Assembly: GCF_000023885.1 (NCBI RefSeq)
Contig: NC_013165.1
Coordinates: 2,542,001-2,606,000 of the forward strand
Origin: Slackia heliotrinireducens DSM 20476
GTDB taxonomy: Bacteria; Actinomycetota; Coriobacteriia; Coriobacteriales; Eggerthellaceae
DNA: 64,000 bases
Reading direction: 5' to 3'
Shown one piece after another: positions 15,833 through 23,145 of this stretch. Below the pieces are notes generated by a model, which saw only the letters and a list, made by a program, of their open reading frames with translations, was not told where the DNA came from and did not search any database. Numbering within the stretch: position 1 is the stretch's first letter; each line of letters opens with the position of its first letter. A program made the position numbers and the translations under genes.

Positions 15833-17470
15833 TCAGTTCTTCGCGCCTTCGTTGGCGGAAATTCCCCCGATTAGGGCCTCCAGCTCCTCGCGGGAATGCA
15901 CGCCCATCTTCGCGTAGATGCCCTTCACGTGCAGACGCACGGTGTTGATGCTGATGACAAGCTCGTCGCTGATGGCTTTGGGGCGTTTGCCCTCCATAAG
16001 CAGCGCCAGAACCTCGGACTCGCGCGGCGTGAGCTGATAGCTCACGACGGCGTGCTCGCACTTGCGGCGCATCTCCTCCTGGGCGAACTTCTTCGGCGTC
16101 ATCTCCACCCGCATGCCCCAGATCTTCTTGGCGGTACGGTCGTCGCCGACCCAGAACGTGGCCGCGATGAGCAGCAGGAATATGGCCACGCTCACGTACG
16201 GCGTCTGCAGCGCATCATAGGGCAGCACCATGAGCTGGGCCTGAGCGATGATGCTGCCGACCAGAAAACCGATCGACTTCAGCAGCATCGCAGGCGCGAC
16301 CAGCGCTGCGACGGATACGTACGATTCCCGTGAAATCCGCAGGATGGCCAAGGCGATAATGAAATCGTAGAAGACCATGGCGCAGTTGATGGCGGCCACA
16401 GCCACGTACGGATTGATGGTGTTGAGTTGCGGCAGCAACAGGTAACCCACCATGGTGAGGGGAAACACGACGTTTCGGACCTTCACCCAGATGGAACTCT
16501 CGGAATCCCTGTGCATGAACACAACCCAGAAGAACACCAGCGCAGCCAACGTTCCCGTTGCGTAAGCGGGGCTGCGGTCGTAGTACTCGCCCAGCAGGCT
16601 GCTTGCCTCCACGTGCATCATGCCGAAAATCAGGCAATACGCCACAACATGCCCTGCAAGCCTCCAAGGAATGAAGCAGCTCTCCCTTACAAACGATTGC
16701 CCATCGGACACGGCGTCAGCATCCGCCCTGGCACGCAGCTTCACCGGCGATCCCCCGTCGGCACCGCCTTCCGCCTTTGCCCCCAGCTGCAACGCCCATG
16801 CGAAACGTTCGCCGTCGGCCAGCTCGATACCGATCGCCCTGACTGTCTTTTTCGACTCGTCGCAACGGATCAGATACGCTATGCAACCTGCACAACAAGC
16901 AATCAGCGCAGCCTGTGCCAACGAAGTCAGGAACACGCCGTTCTGCACGTGCATAAGCATCGGCAGCACAGCATTATCGAAAACGAGAAACCCGATTCCG
17001 CATGCACCCAGCACCTGCATCACCTGATGCTTCGGCAGCGCGGTAAGCGACGACATGAGATATGCGAAGATGATGACCGCCACAGTGTTCGCAGCGGCTT
17101 GAAGGGCTGCAGCAATCGCATAGGATTCCAACACAAGGGCCGCGCAGAAGAGCGCGCTCAGCACGGTGCCGATAAGCGGCAGCCCCACAAGGGCCCTCTT
17201 CGAAGCGTGGAGAAATCCCGCCCGGTTCAAATTGCGAAGCACCACCGCGCCGGCGATGCACCCGACCGGGTAGGCGTAGCAGCTTGCATATACATAAGGC
17301 GTCGGTAATGTGTGGCGCACGGTCATGCAGCCGCATGCGACCTCATGGAACGACGTCCACCATGCCATGAACAATCCGGCGGCGATCGCCAAAACAAGAA
17401 AAGGCACTCGCGATTCCTGGGCGCCGGCAGAGACGCCCCGTGCCTGTTTCGATTCAGTTCCTTGGGACAC
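15833..17470 (-). CDS. Membrane-bound LuxR-family regulator
   Basis: This 545-residue protein has about ten to twelve membrane segments (residues 22-430) followed by a LuxR/GerE helix-turn-helix at about 478-540 ('LTPRESEVLALLMEGKRPKAISDELVISINTVRLHVKGIYAKMGV'). This one-component design, a membrane sensor joined directly to a DNA-binding domain, is typical of Eggerthellaceae. The annotated start is a GTG at 17470 with only a distant AAGGAAG. A GTG near residue 22 preceded by AGGAA is an alternative. It faces the triheme/molybdopterin operon across 338 nt and is its likely regulator. The ligand is probably the external substrate of that enzyme, by analogy only. Confidence 0.85.
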   Translation of the reverse strand: MSQGTESKQARGVSAGAQESRVPFLVLAIAAGLFMAWWTSFHEVACGCMTVRHTLPTPYVYASCYAYPVGCIAGAVVLRNLNRAGFLHASKRALVGLPLIGTVLSALFCAALVLESYAIAAALQAAANTVAVIIFAYLMSSLTALPKHQVMQVLGACGIGFLVFDNAVLPMLMHVQNGVFLTSLAQAALIACCAGCIAYLIRCDESKKTVRAIGIELADGERFAWALQLGAKAEGGADGGSPVKLRARADADAVSDGQSFVRESCFIPWRLAGHVVAYCLIFGMMHVEASSLLGEYYDRSPAYATGTLAALVFFWVVFMHRDSESSIWVKVRNVVFPLTMVGYLLLPQLNTINPYVAVAAINCAMVFYDFIIALAILRISRESYVSVAALVAPAMLLKSIGFLVGSIIAQAQLMVLPYDALQTPYVSVAIFLLLIAATFWVGDDRTAKKIWGMRVEMTPKKFAQEEMRRKCEHAVVSYQLTPRESEVLALLMEGKRPKAISDELVISINTVRLHVKGIYAKMGVHSREELEALIGGISANEGAKN

Positions 17471-17566
17471 GATGATCGATCCGCTTCCTTACACATAACC
17501 AAAATCTGTCGATACGGACCCCTCCGTTTATTCGAATTATGCCGAAATCACACTGAAAAGTCCCTA

Positions 17567-17579
17567 ACCAATTATTGGT
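17567..17579. promoter_or_regulatory. Palindromic site in the divergent regulator region
   Basis: ACCAATTATTGGT is a perfect 13-nt palindrome between the LuxR gene and the oxidoreductase operon. Another split dyad, TTGGT...ACCAA, lies just downstream (about 17583-17608). These are candidate LuxR or activator sites. Confidence 0.4.
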
Positions 17580-17659
17580 AGGTTGGTAAAAACCCCGATT
17601 CACCAAACGATGGGTGTTCCCCCACCATTTCTTACAGGTCATGCTGCAATCAGCCCTTG

Positions 17660-17793
17660 CCAACGTAGTTGGGTAGGCGATGTACCAAGGAGGTAGGGCG
17701 CTCCCAACGACGTCGCAAGCCGACCACCGGCGCAAGGAAGCGAGAAGGCTGCCCGCCTAGACGGGCAGTAGGAAGGTATTGCAACTCTGCAAG
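17660..17793 (+). other. Structured 5' leader of the oxidoreductase operon
   Basis: This untranslated stretch can form several hairpins: CCTTG/CAAGG enclosing CCAACgtaGTTGG, then a perfect CTGCCCG/CGGGCAG stem near 17748-17767, and TTGCA-actc-TGCAA (17779-17792) directly before the AGGGGG ribosome site. I could not match it to a known riboswitch class. The whole 17471-17808 spacer otherwise holds only the palindromic site. Confidence 0.4.
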
Positions 17794-17808
17794 AAAGGGG
17801 GTTGGAAC

Positions 17809-19374
17809 ATGCTGAAGAAGGAAGGCAATGCTCCGCGGCGCAGGAAGATCGGCGTCTTGTTCGCCATTGTCGCGGCTGCCGTTTGCCTGCTTGCTGTTGC
17901 GGCATGCGGAACACCTCAAACAGCCGAACCGAGCGAAACGAACGCTGCTGCCGGCATCGACTACAAGGAGGCGGGATTCTCCGTCTTCACCGAAAGCGAT
18001 ACGGGAATGTACCCCGATACCGCTTGGAACAAGAACTTCTTGAACGCGGGCAACAGGGGATGCAACTCCTGCCACGAGAGCCTGACGTCCGTAATCGAAG
18101 GCGCAGGTCTGCCGGCGGACCACCCGGTGCCGAAGGTCGGCTATGCCAACGACCGCAACGTCACCATTTTGGACGGCTGCCTCAGCTGCCATGACGTTCA
18201 TTCGGCAGACTACGGCAACTATTTCGCCGACGCCATCCATAACGCCCACTACAGCAACGTTGGATTCACCGAGGAGCTCGGCGGCAACTGCTGGAGCTGC
18301 CACGCTATCAACGACGCGCCCGGCATCACCGAAATCGGCAACACCGACTGGGTGCTGTGGGAGCAGGTCATGTACGAAGGCGCCCTGGGCGGCTTCCCCG
18401 ATGCCAGCGATTATCCGCTGACCCGCGAGTTCCTGCGCCTTAACGGCCATGACTCCGGCTATGTGACCGACGTCGCAGCCACCGAGCAGCCCGAAATCAA
18501 CGTGGAGATGAGCCAGGACCTCTCCGACCTGGAGGACGCGTTCGTGGCCCTCAACCACCCGACCTACGGCCCGGACTTCCTGTACGACCCGACCCACACC
18601 TTCACGGTGTCGGGCGTGAACGAACCGCGCGAGTTCAGTCTTGAAGACCTGCAGGCCATGCCGCAGACCACCCAGCGTGCCACGCTGCAGTGCGCCGTTG
18701 CCGGCAGCGCAGGCCACAACATCTACAACGCCGAATACGAAGGCGTCATGCTGAGCGACATCATCGAGGCCTGCGGCGGTCTTGAGGAGGGCGTCACCGG
18801 CGTCCGCGTGACCGGCTGGGATGACTGGGAGTGCGCCAACATCGCATGGCCCATCAGCAACTACGACAACGCTATGGTCGCCCTGAAGATCAACGGCGAA
18901 GACATGCCCTACGAGTACGGCGGCCCCATGGTCGTGATCGTCCCCGGCGCGCCCGGCGGCCCGAACTGCAAGTTCATCAAGACCATCGACTTCACCAACG
19001 AAGAAGCCATGGACCTGGTCGGCGCCCTGTACCAGAACGTCCCCGGCGACGTGCTGCCCGCAGTGTCTGCCGCATGGTTCCAGAACGACGGTCTTGAGTA
19101 CAAGCTCGGCGATACGGTCGAACTGACTGGCTACGCCTATGCGCTCGCAACGTCGGTCGCCCCGCTCGACAAGATCGAGTTCTCCACCGACCTTGGCGCC
19201 ACCTGGACCACCTTCGATGTTCCCGAAGACTACGACCCGTACCAGTGGGTCACCTTCAACTTCAGCTGGACGCCCGACACGGCCGGCACCCACATCATCA
19301 AGGTGCGCGGCGTGAATGACGACGGATACCTGAGCAACATCGACGGCAGCATCATCGTTACCGTGACGGAGTAG
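17809..19374 (+). CDS. Exported triheme cytochrome c / sulfite-oxidase-fold molybdoenzyme lipoprotein
   Basis: This 521-residue protein combines four parts. Residues 1-33 are a lipoprotein signal peptide with a lipobox ending at C33 (AVAAC). Residues 80-170 carry three haem c motifs: CNSCH (85-89), CLSCH (124-128) and CWSCH (161-165). Residues 260-420 resemble the sulfite-oxidase molybdopterin domain, with the likely Mo ligand C295 in 'ATLQCAVAGSAGHN'. Residues 428-521 form the Ig-like dimerisation domain ('LGDTVELTGYAY', 'IEFSTDLGATWTTF'). It should sit outside the membrane and move electrons between haem and the Mo site. AGGGGG supports the start. The signal peptide is of the Sec lipoprotein type, although Mo-cofactor enzymes are often Tat-exported. 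It is the first gene of a three-gene operon. The substrate is unknown. Confidence 0.85.
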   Translation: MLKKEGNAPRRRKIGVLFAIVAAAVCLLAVAACGTPQTAEPSETNAAAGIDYKEAGFSVFTESDTGMYPDTAWNKNFLNAGNRGCNSCHESLTSVIEGAGLPADHPVPKVGYANDRNVTILDGCLSCHDVHSADYGNYFADAIHNAHYSNVGFTEELGGNCWSCHAINDAPGITEIGNTDWVLWEQVMYEGALGGFPDASDYPLTREFLRLNGHDSGYVTDVAATEQPEINVEMSQDLSDLEDAFVALNHPTYGPDFLYDPTHTFTVSGVNEPREFSLEDLQAMPQTTQRATLQCAVAGSAGHNIYNAEYEGVMLSDIIEACGGLEEGVTGVRVTGWDDWECANIAWPISNYDNAMVALKINGEDMPYEYGGPMVVIVPGAPGGPNCKFIKTIDFTNEEAMDLVGALYQNVPGDVLPAVSAAWFQNDGLEYKLGDTVELTGYAYALATSVAPLDKIEFSTDLGATWTTFDVPEDYDPYQWVTFNFSWTPDTAGTHIIKVRGVNDDGYLSNIDGSIIVTVTE

Positions 19375-19385
19375 AGGTGGAATTC

Positions 19386-20186
19386 ATGAACAACACTATG
19401 AAACGAGCCGGCAGCTTGGGCATCAGCGCTGCCATGGTGCTGGCCTCCTGCGGAACCGTCTACGGCGTGGTGGCCGCATCCGACAACGCCGACACGGCAT
19501 GGGCCGTCGAGACCCCCGACGCCAACCAGGCACAGGGTAAGCTTGTCAAGGTCGAATCCGTGCAAGGCACCTTCAGCTACAACCAGGACACCCTGTCCTC
19601 CAACGCCGACATCTCCGGCATCTTCAACCGTCAGGTAGCAAGCCTGTGCGGCGCCCGCCCGGCCGACGAGTGCGAGCCGGCGTCCATCGGCGACTGGCAG
19701 CTGTCCATCACCGGCGACGTGCAGAACTCGTTCACGGCGACGCTCGAGGAGCTCTCCGAGACCGACTCCAAGCAGACCATCATGACCTGCACCTGCACGA
19801 ACAACATGCCGGGCGGCGACGCCATCGTCAACGCCAGCGTCCAGGGCATCCCCGTGACCTCGCTCATCAAGCAGGCCGGCATCGCCCCCGAAGTGAACAC
19901 CGTGGTGTTCAAGGCCTCCGACGGCATGGAGTCCGCCCTGCCGCTTGACTATGTCATCGGCCATGGCGCACTGGTGGTTTACGACATCAACGACGAAGAC
20001 CTGTCCGCTTCCGTGGGCGGCACGAACCAGCTGTGGATCGAATCCTCCGCCGGCAAGTACTTCACCCGCGACGTCGTGGAGGTCTCCTTCGAGGCCCGCG
20101 ACCAGGCACCGGAGGCGCCTACCTTCGAGCCCGGCGAGATGGACTACGTCAACAGGCCCAACGTCAGCGTCGAACTTGCGGGGTAA
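19386..20186 (+). CDS. Exported molybdopterin-domain protein, C-terminally truncated relative to family
   Basis: This 266-residue protein has an N-terminal signal sequence with either a lipobox (LASC, C22) or a signal peptidase site after 'DTAWA' (40). It then has a reduced sulfite-oxidase-like molybdopterin domain: 'TIMTCTCTNN' (C135 aligns with the Mo-ligand Cys of the preceding protein), 'VNASVQGIPVTSLIKQAG' and 'NQLWIESSAGKYFTRDV'. No haem motif is present. It ends in 'NRPNVSVELAG' just where the Ig-like domain should begin. That domain is encoded by the next frame 2 nt later. The ATG follows GAGGTGG. It starts 11 nt after the cytochrome gene, so co-expression is likely. Confidence 0.8.
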   Translation: MNNTMKRAGSLGISAAMVLASCGTVYGVVAASDNADTAWAVETPDANQAQGKLVKVESVQGTFSYNQDTLSSNADISGIFNRQVASLCGARPADECEPASIGDWQLSITGDVQNSFTATLEELSETDSKQTIMTCTCTNNMPGGDAIVNASVQGIPVTSLIKQAGIAPEVNTVVFKASDGMESALPLDYVIGHGALVVYDINDEDLSASVGGTNQLWIESSAGKYFTRDVVEVSFEARDQAPEAPTFEPGEMDYVNRPNVSVELAG

Positions 20187-20188
20187 CC

Positions 20189-20455
20189 ATGGTGCAGCGC
20201 GTAGGACAACCTCTCCGCTTGCAGGGATATGCGAGCGATTACGACCGCACGATTGTGGCCGTGGAGTTCTCCATGGACGACGGCGAGCACTGGACGCGCT
20301 ACCCTGTGGAAGGCGCCACCAGCGAGCGTTGGGTCCGATGGGAGCTCGAGTTCACACCCGAGGAAGCCGGATCGTACTTCGTCCAGGTCAGAAGCGTAAA
20401 CGACCGAGGTGAAGCAAGCCCTACGCCCGCTGTGCTCCAGTTCGAAGCCGTGTAA
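20189..20455 (+). CDS. Stand-alone molybdo-enzyme Ig-like domain (split or frameshifted)
   Basis: This 88-residue frame is entirely the Ig-like dimerisation domain of sulfite-oxidase-type enzymes: 'VGQPLRLQGYASDYD', 'VEFSMDDGEHWTRYP', 'LEFTPEEAGSYFVQVRSVN'. It has no signal peptide, so on its own it could not reach the exported partner encoded just upstream. The upstream stop (20184-20186) and this ATG lie 2 nt apart, and a -1 shift at GCGGGGTAA would fuse both into one normal enzyme. It is therefore either a remnant of a recent frameshift, a recoded fusion, or a true separate subunit translated by reinitiation. Confidence 0.65.
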   Translation: MVQRVGQPLRLQGYASDYDRTIVAVEFSMDDGEHWTRYPVEGATSERWVRWELEFTPEEAGSYFVQVRSVNDRGEASPTPAVLQFEAV

Positions 20456-20521
20456 GGCCTCAATTTCCGACCCTTTCCTCAGGCGTCCCCTCCAACCAAG
20501 ACGCTTGGGAAAGCCCCTACA

Positions 20522-20557
20522 AGGAAGCCGGTCCCACCTGCATGGGACCGGCTTCCT
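20522..20557 (+). terminator. Strong hairpin after the oxidoreductase operon
   Basis: AGGAAGCCGGTCCCA (20522-20536) pairs perfectly over 15 bp with 20543-20557 around a 6-nt loop. No T-run follows, but its position at the operon end supports a terminator or 3' stabilising role. Confidence 0.6.
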
Positions 20558-20616
20558 GCGTGCTGTGCGGACGGCGATACCGCAATCCCCCTTCGCCGCC
20601 ACGTCGCAAGCGACCC

Positions 20617-20676
20617 TTGACATAAAAGTTAGGTATGGCTAATATCCTTGTTTGTTACCACTGATAACAAACAAGG
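20617..20676 (+). promoter_or_regulatory. tetR promoter with overlapping operator
   Basis: TTGACA (20617-20622) and TAATAT (20640-20645) are 17 nt apart, a near-ideal promoter. Directly after the -10 box lies a perfect 12-bp inverted repeat, CCTTGTTTGTTA (20646-20657) and TAACAAACAAGG (20665-20676). This covers the transcription start and implies autorepression by the TetR protein encoded next. Confidence 0.8.
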
Positions 20677-20682
20677 AGAACC

Positions 20683-21294
20683 ATGCCGCGCGACGGAAGC
20701 ATCAGCCGAGAGAAGATACTCGCCGCAGCTCAGGAGGAATTCCTGGAGCGCGGCTTCGACCGCGCCTCCATCCGCAGCATCGGCCAGAGGGCTGGGCTCA
20801 CCAGCGCCGCGCTGTACCGCCACTTCGAAAACAAAGAGGAGATCTTCGCATCCCTGGTGGAACCGGGCCTTCAAGCGATCAACGAATGGATGGACGACCA
20901 CATGTCCCGCGCGTATGCCGATATCGAGGTCGACAAAGCGGAAGAGGCCGCCTCCCGTTCGGAGGTCGACATGATGCGGGACGTGGTGTTTCCGAACCGC
21001 ACGGCATTCAAGCTCCTGCTCTGCCGCTCGCAAGGCACGGCCCATGAGGATTTCATCCACGACCTGGTCGAACAGCAGCAGAAGGACCTTTCGCGGGGCT
21101 TGGTCTGGCTGAAGAAGAAAGGCTACCCCGTAAAAGAGCCCAGCGACGAAACGCTGCACATGCTCATGAGCGCATACATCACGGCGCTGTTCGAGCCCAT
21201 CGCGCACGACTACCCCGAGGAGGATGCGATGCGGTACTACGAAGCGATAGAACGGTTCTTCCTGCCAGGATGGCGGGAAATACTTGGAATCTAA
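20683..21294 (+). CDS. TetR/AcrR-family repressor
   Basis: This 203-residue regulator has the N-terminal TetR helix-turn-helix ('REKILAAAQEEFLERGFDRASIRSIGQRAGLTSAALYRHFENKEEIF', about 9-53) and a helical ligand-binding domain. AAGGAG precedes the ATG. Its operator covers its own promoter, and a related site lies before the ABC/ECF operon (21327-21354), so it probably controls both. Between them is a rho-independent terminator, so the transporter genes need their own start. The inducer is probably the transported molecule. Confidence 0.9.
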   Translation: MPRDGSISREKILAAAQEEFLERGFDRASIRSIGQRAGLTSAALYRHFENKEEIFASLVEPGLQAINEWMDDHMSRAYADIEVDKAEEAASRSEVDMMRDVVFPNRTAFKLLLCRSQGTAHEDFIHDLVEQQQKDLSRGLVWLKKKGYPVKEPSDETLHMLMSAYITALFEPIAHDYPEEDAMRYYEAIERFFLPGWREILGI

Positions 21295-21320
21295 GCCCCC
21301 TGCGAAGGGGCTTTTCTTTT
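21293..21320 (+). terminator. Rho-independent terminator after tetR
   Basis: AAGCCCC (21293-21299) pairs with GGGGCTT (21307-21313), followed by TTCTTTT. The stem overlaps the tetR stop codon. Confidence 0.8.
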
Positions 21321-21326
21321 GGTGTG

Positions 21327-21354
21327 AGTTATCAAACGAGACCGTCTGATAACT
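21327..21354. promoter_or_regulatory. Second TetR-type operator candidate
   Basis: AGTTATCA (21327-21334) and TGATAACT (21347-21354) are perfect 8-bp arms 12 nt apart. The half-site CTGATAAC also occurs in the tetR operator (20662-20669). It lies 22 nt before the start of the transporter operon. Confidence 0.55.
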
Positions 21355-21375
21355 TATGAAGGGAGGCAGAGAGTT

Positions 21376-23145
21376 TTGAAAGGACAGGAGAAGAAGCGGT
21401 CCACCTGGTCATGGGTGTTCGAATTCGCCGGCATCCGGCGCAAGGACTACATCGCCAGCGTGGTCCTGGCCGTCTGCAAGGTGCTGTGCATAGTGGCGCC
21501 CTACCTGGTAATGGCCCAGGTGGTAAGCGAACTGTTCGCCGGCGTGAAGGACCTCTCGTTGTATGGGCGCCAATTCGCCCTGATCGCCGCGCTGTGGATG
21601 GCAGCCGCCGTGTTCCACGCGCTTTCGACCAGCGCGTCCCACAAGGCGACGTTCTACGTATTGGGCGCCATGCGCAAACGGGCCTGCGACAAGCTCGCAC
21701 GCATGCCCTTGGGCGATGTGACCGGACGCTCATCGGGCGGGTTGAAGAACGTGCTCGTCGAACGCATCGACAGCATCGAAACCACCTTGGCCCACGTCAT
21801 TCCCGAGTTCACCAGCAACCTGCTGGCGCCGATCCTCATTTTCGCGTGCATGCTTGCGCTGGACTGGCGCCTTGCCCTGGTATCGCTTGCAACCTTGCCG
21901 CTGGGCCTCGTCTGCATGGCGGGCATGTTCAAGGATTACGACGTGAACAACCAGCGGGCGGTCGACGCGACGAAGGCCCTGAACGACACCGCCGTGGAAT
22001 ACATCCACGGCATCGAGGTCATCAAGGTGTTCGGCAAGACCCAAAGCTCCTACGCCAAGTTCGTCGACGCCGCCAAAGCCGCCGCCGAGACCTACGTAAG
22101 CTGGATGTCGCGCTGCAACGTGTACTTCTCGCTGGCCATGTCGGTCATGCCGGCAACGCTGCTTGCGGTGCTGCCCGTGGGCGCCTTCTTCGTCAGCAAC
22201 GGCAGCCTGGCCCCCGAAACCTTCATCATGTGCATCGTGCTGTCGTTGGGGCTCATCACCCCCGTCATCACCATACTCTCCTACTCCGACGACCTGGCCG
22301 CCCTCGACGTGGTCATGGGCGAGGTCACCTCCATCATCGACGCGCCCGAACAGGTGCGGCCCGCCCAAACCCAGGCGACCGTCGCCGACAACACCGTCAC
22401 CCTTGAGGACGTCCGTTTCGGATACAAGGACGAAGAGGTGCTCCACGGCATCAGCTTCACAGCCCGCGAAGGCGAAACCACCGCGCTCGTCGGCCCCTCC
22501 GGCAGCGGCAAGTCAACCGTGGCACGCCTGATCGACGGGCTGTGGGACGTGCAGGGCGGCACCGTGCGCCTGGGCGGCGCGGACATCCGCGACATCAGCT
22601 CCGAGGACTACAACCGCCGCGTATCCTTCGTATCCCAGAACAGCTACCTGTTCAACGACACCGTGCGCGAGAACATCCGCATGGGCAGGCCCGGCGCCAC
22701 CGACCAGGACGTGGAGAACATCGCCCGCGCGGCGGGTTGCCACGAGTTCATCTGCAGTCTTGAAAACGGCTACGACACCGTGGTGGGCAGCGGCGGCGAG
22801 CGGCTGTCCGGCGGCGAGCGCCAGCGCATCTCCATCGCGCGCGCCATGCTGAAGGACGCGCCCGTCGTGATTCTGGACGAAGCCACCGCCTACACCGACC
22901 CCGAAAACGAGGCCGTCATCGAGCAGTCCGTGGCCCGCCTGGTCCAGGGCAAGACCCTCATCGTCATCGCGCACCGCCTGTCCACCATCCAAGGCGCCCA
23001 GCACATCGTGGTCATCGATGGCGGACACGTGGCCGAAGAGGGCACCCACGACCAGCTTCTTGCCGAAAACGGCCTGTACGCCCGCATGTGGGAGGCCCAC
23101 ACCTCGGTCAAAGGCCACCTGACGGAAGGAGGCGATGCGGCATGA
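21376..23145 (+). CDS. ABC transporter half, permease-ATPase (subunit 1)
   Basis: This 589-residue type IV ABC half-transporter has six membrane helices in residues 20-310 and a nucleotide-binding domain at 335-580 with Walker A 'GPSGSGKS' (near 373), signature 'LSGGERQ' and Walker B 'PVVILDEATAYTDPENE'. The glutamate after the Walker B aspartate is present, so this site looks catalytically competent. It starts at a TTG nine bases after GGAGG. It overlaps the next gene by four bases (ATGA), which is typical of heterodimeric exporters or IrtAB/YbtPQ-like pairs. Being in one operon with an ECF importer suggests handling of a metal chelate, haem or corrinoid (inference). Confidence 0.88.
   Translation: MKGQEKKRSTWSWVFEFAGIRRKDYIASVVLAVCKVLCIVAPYLVMAQVVSELFAGVKDLSLYGRQFALIAALWMAAAVFHALSTSASHKATFYVLGAMRKRACDKLARMPLGDVTGRSSGGLKNVLVERIDSIETTLAHVIPEFTSNLLAPILIFACMLALDWRLALVSLATLPLGLVCMAGMFKDYDVNNQRAVDATKALNDTAVEYIHGIEVIKVFGKTQSSYAKFVDAAKAAAETYVSWMSRCNVYFSLAMSVMPATLLAVLPVGAFFVSNGSLAPETFIMCIVLSLGLITPVITILSYSDDLAALDVVMGEVTSIIDAPEQVRPAQTQATVADNTVTLEDVRFGYKDEEVLHGISFTAREGETTALVGPSGSGKSTVARLIDGLWDVQGGTVRLGGADIRDISSEDYNRRVSFVSQNSYLFNDTVRENIRMGRPGATDQDVENIARAAGCHEFICSLENGYDTVVGSGGERLSGGERQRISIARAMLKDAPVVILDEATAYTDPENEAVIEQSVARLVQGKTLIVIAHRLSTIQGAQHIVVIDGGHVAEEGTHDQLLAENGLYARMWEAHTSVKGHLTEGGDAA

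Noticed and set aside
17660-17793. c-di-GMP, cobalamin or Moco riboswitch
   Set aside because: I compared remembered consensus elements; none matched in order. It is kept only as an unassigned structured leader.
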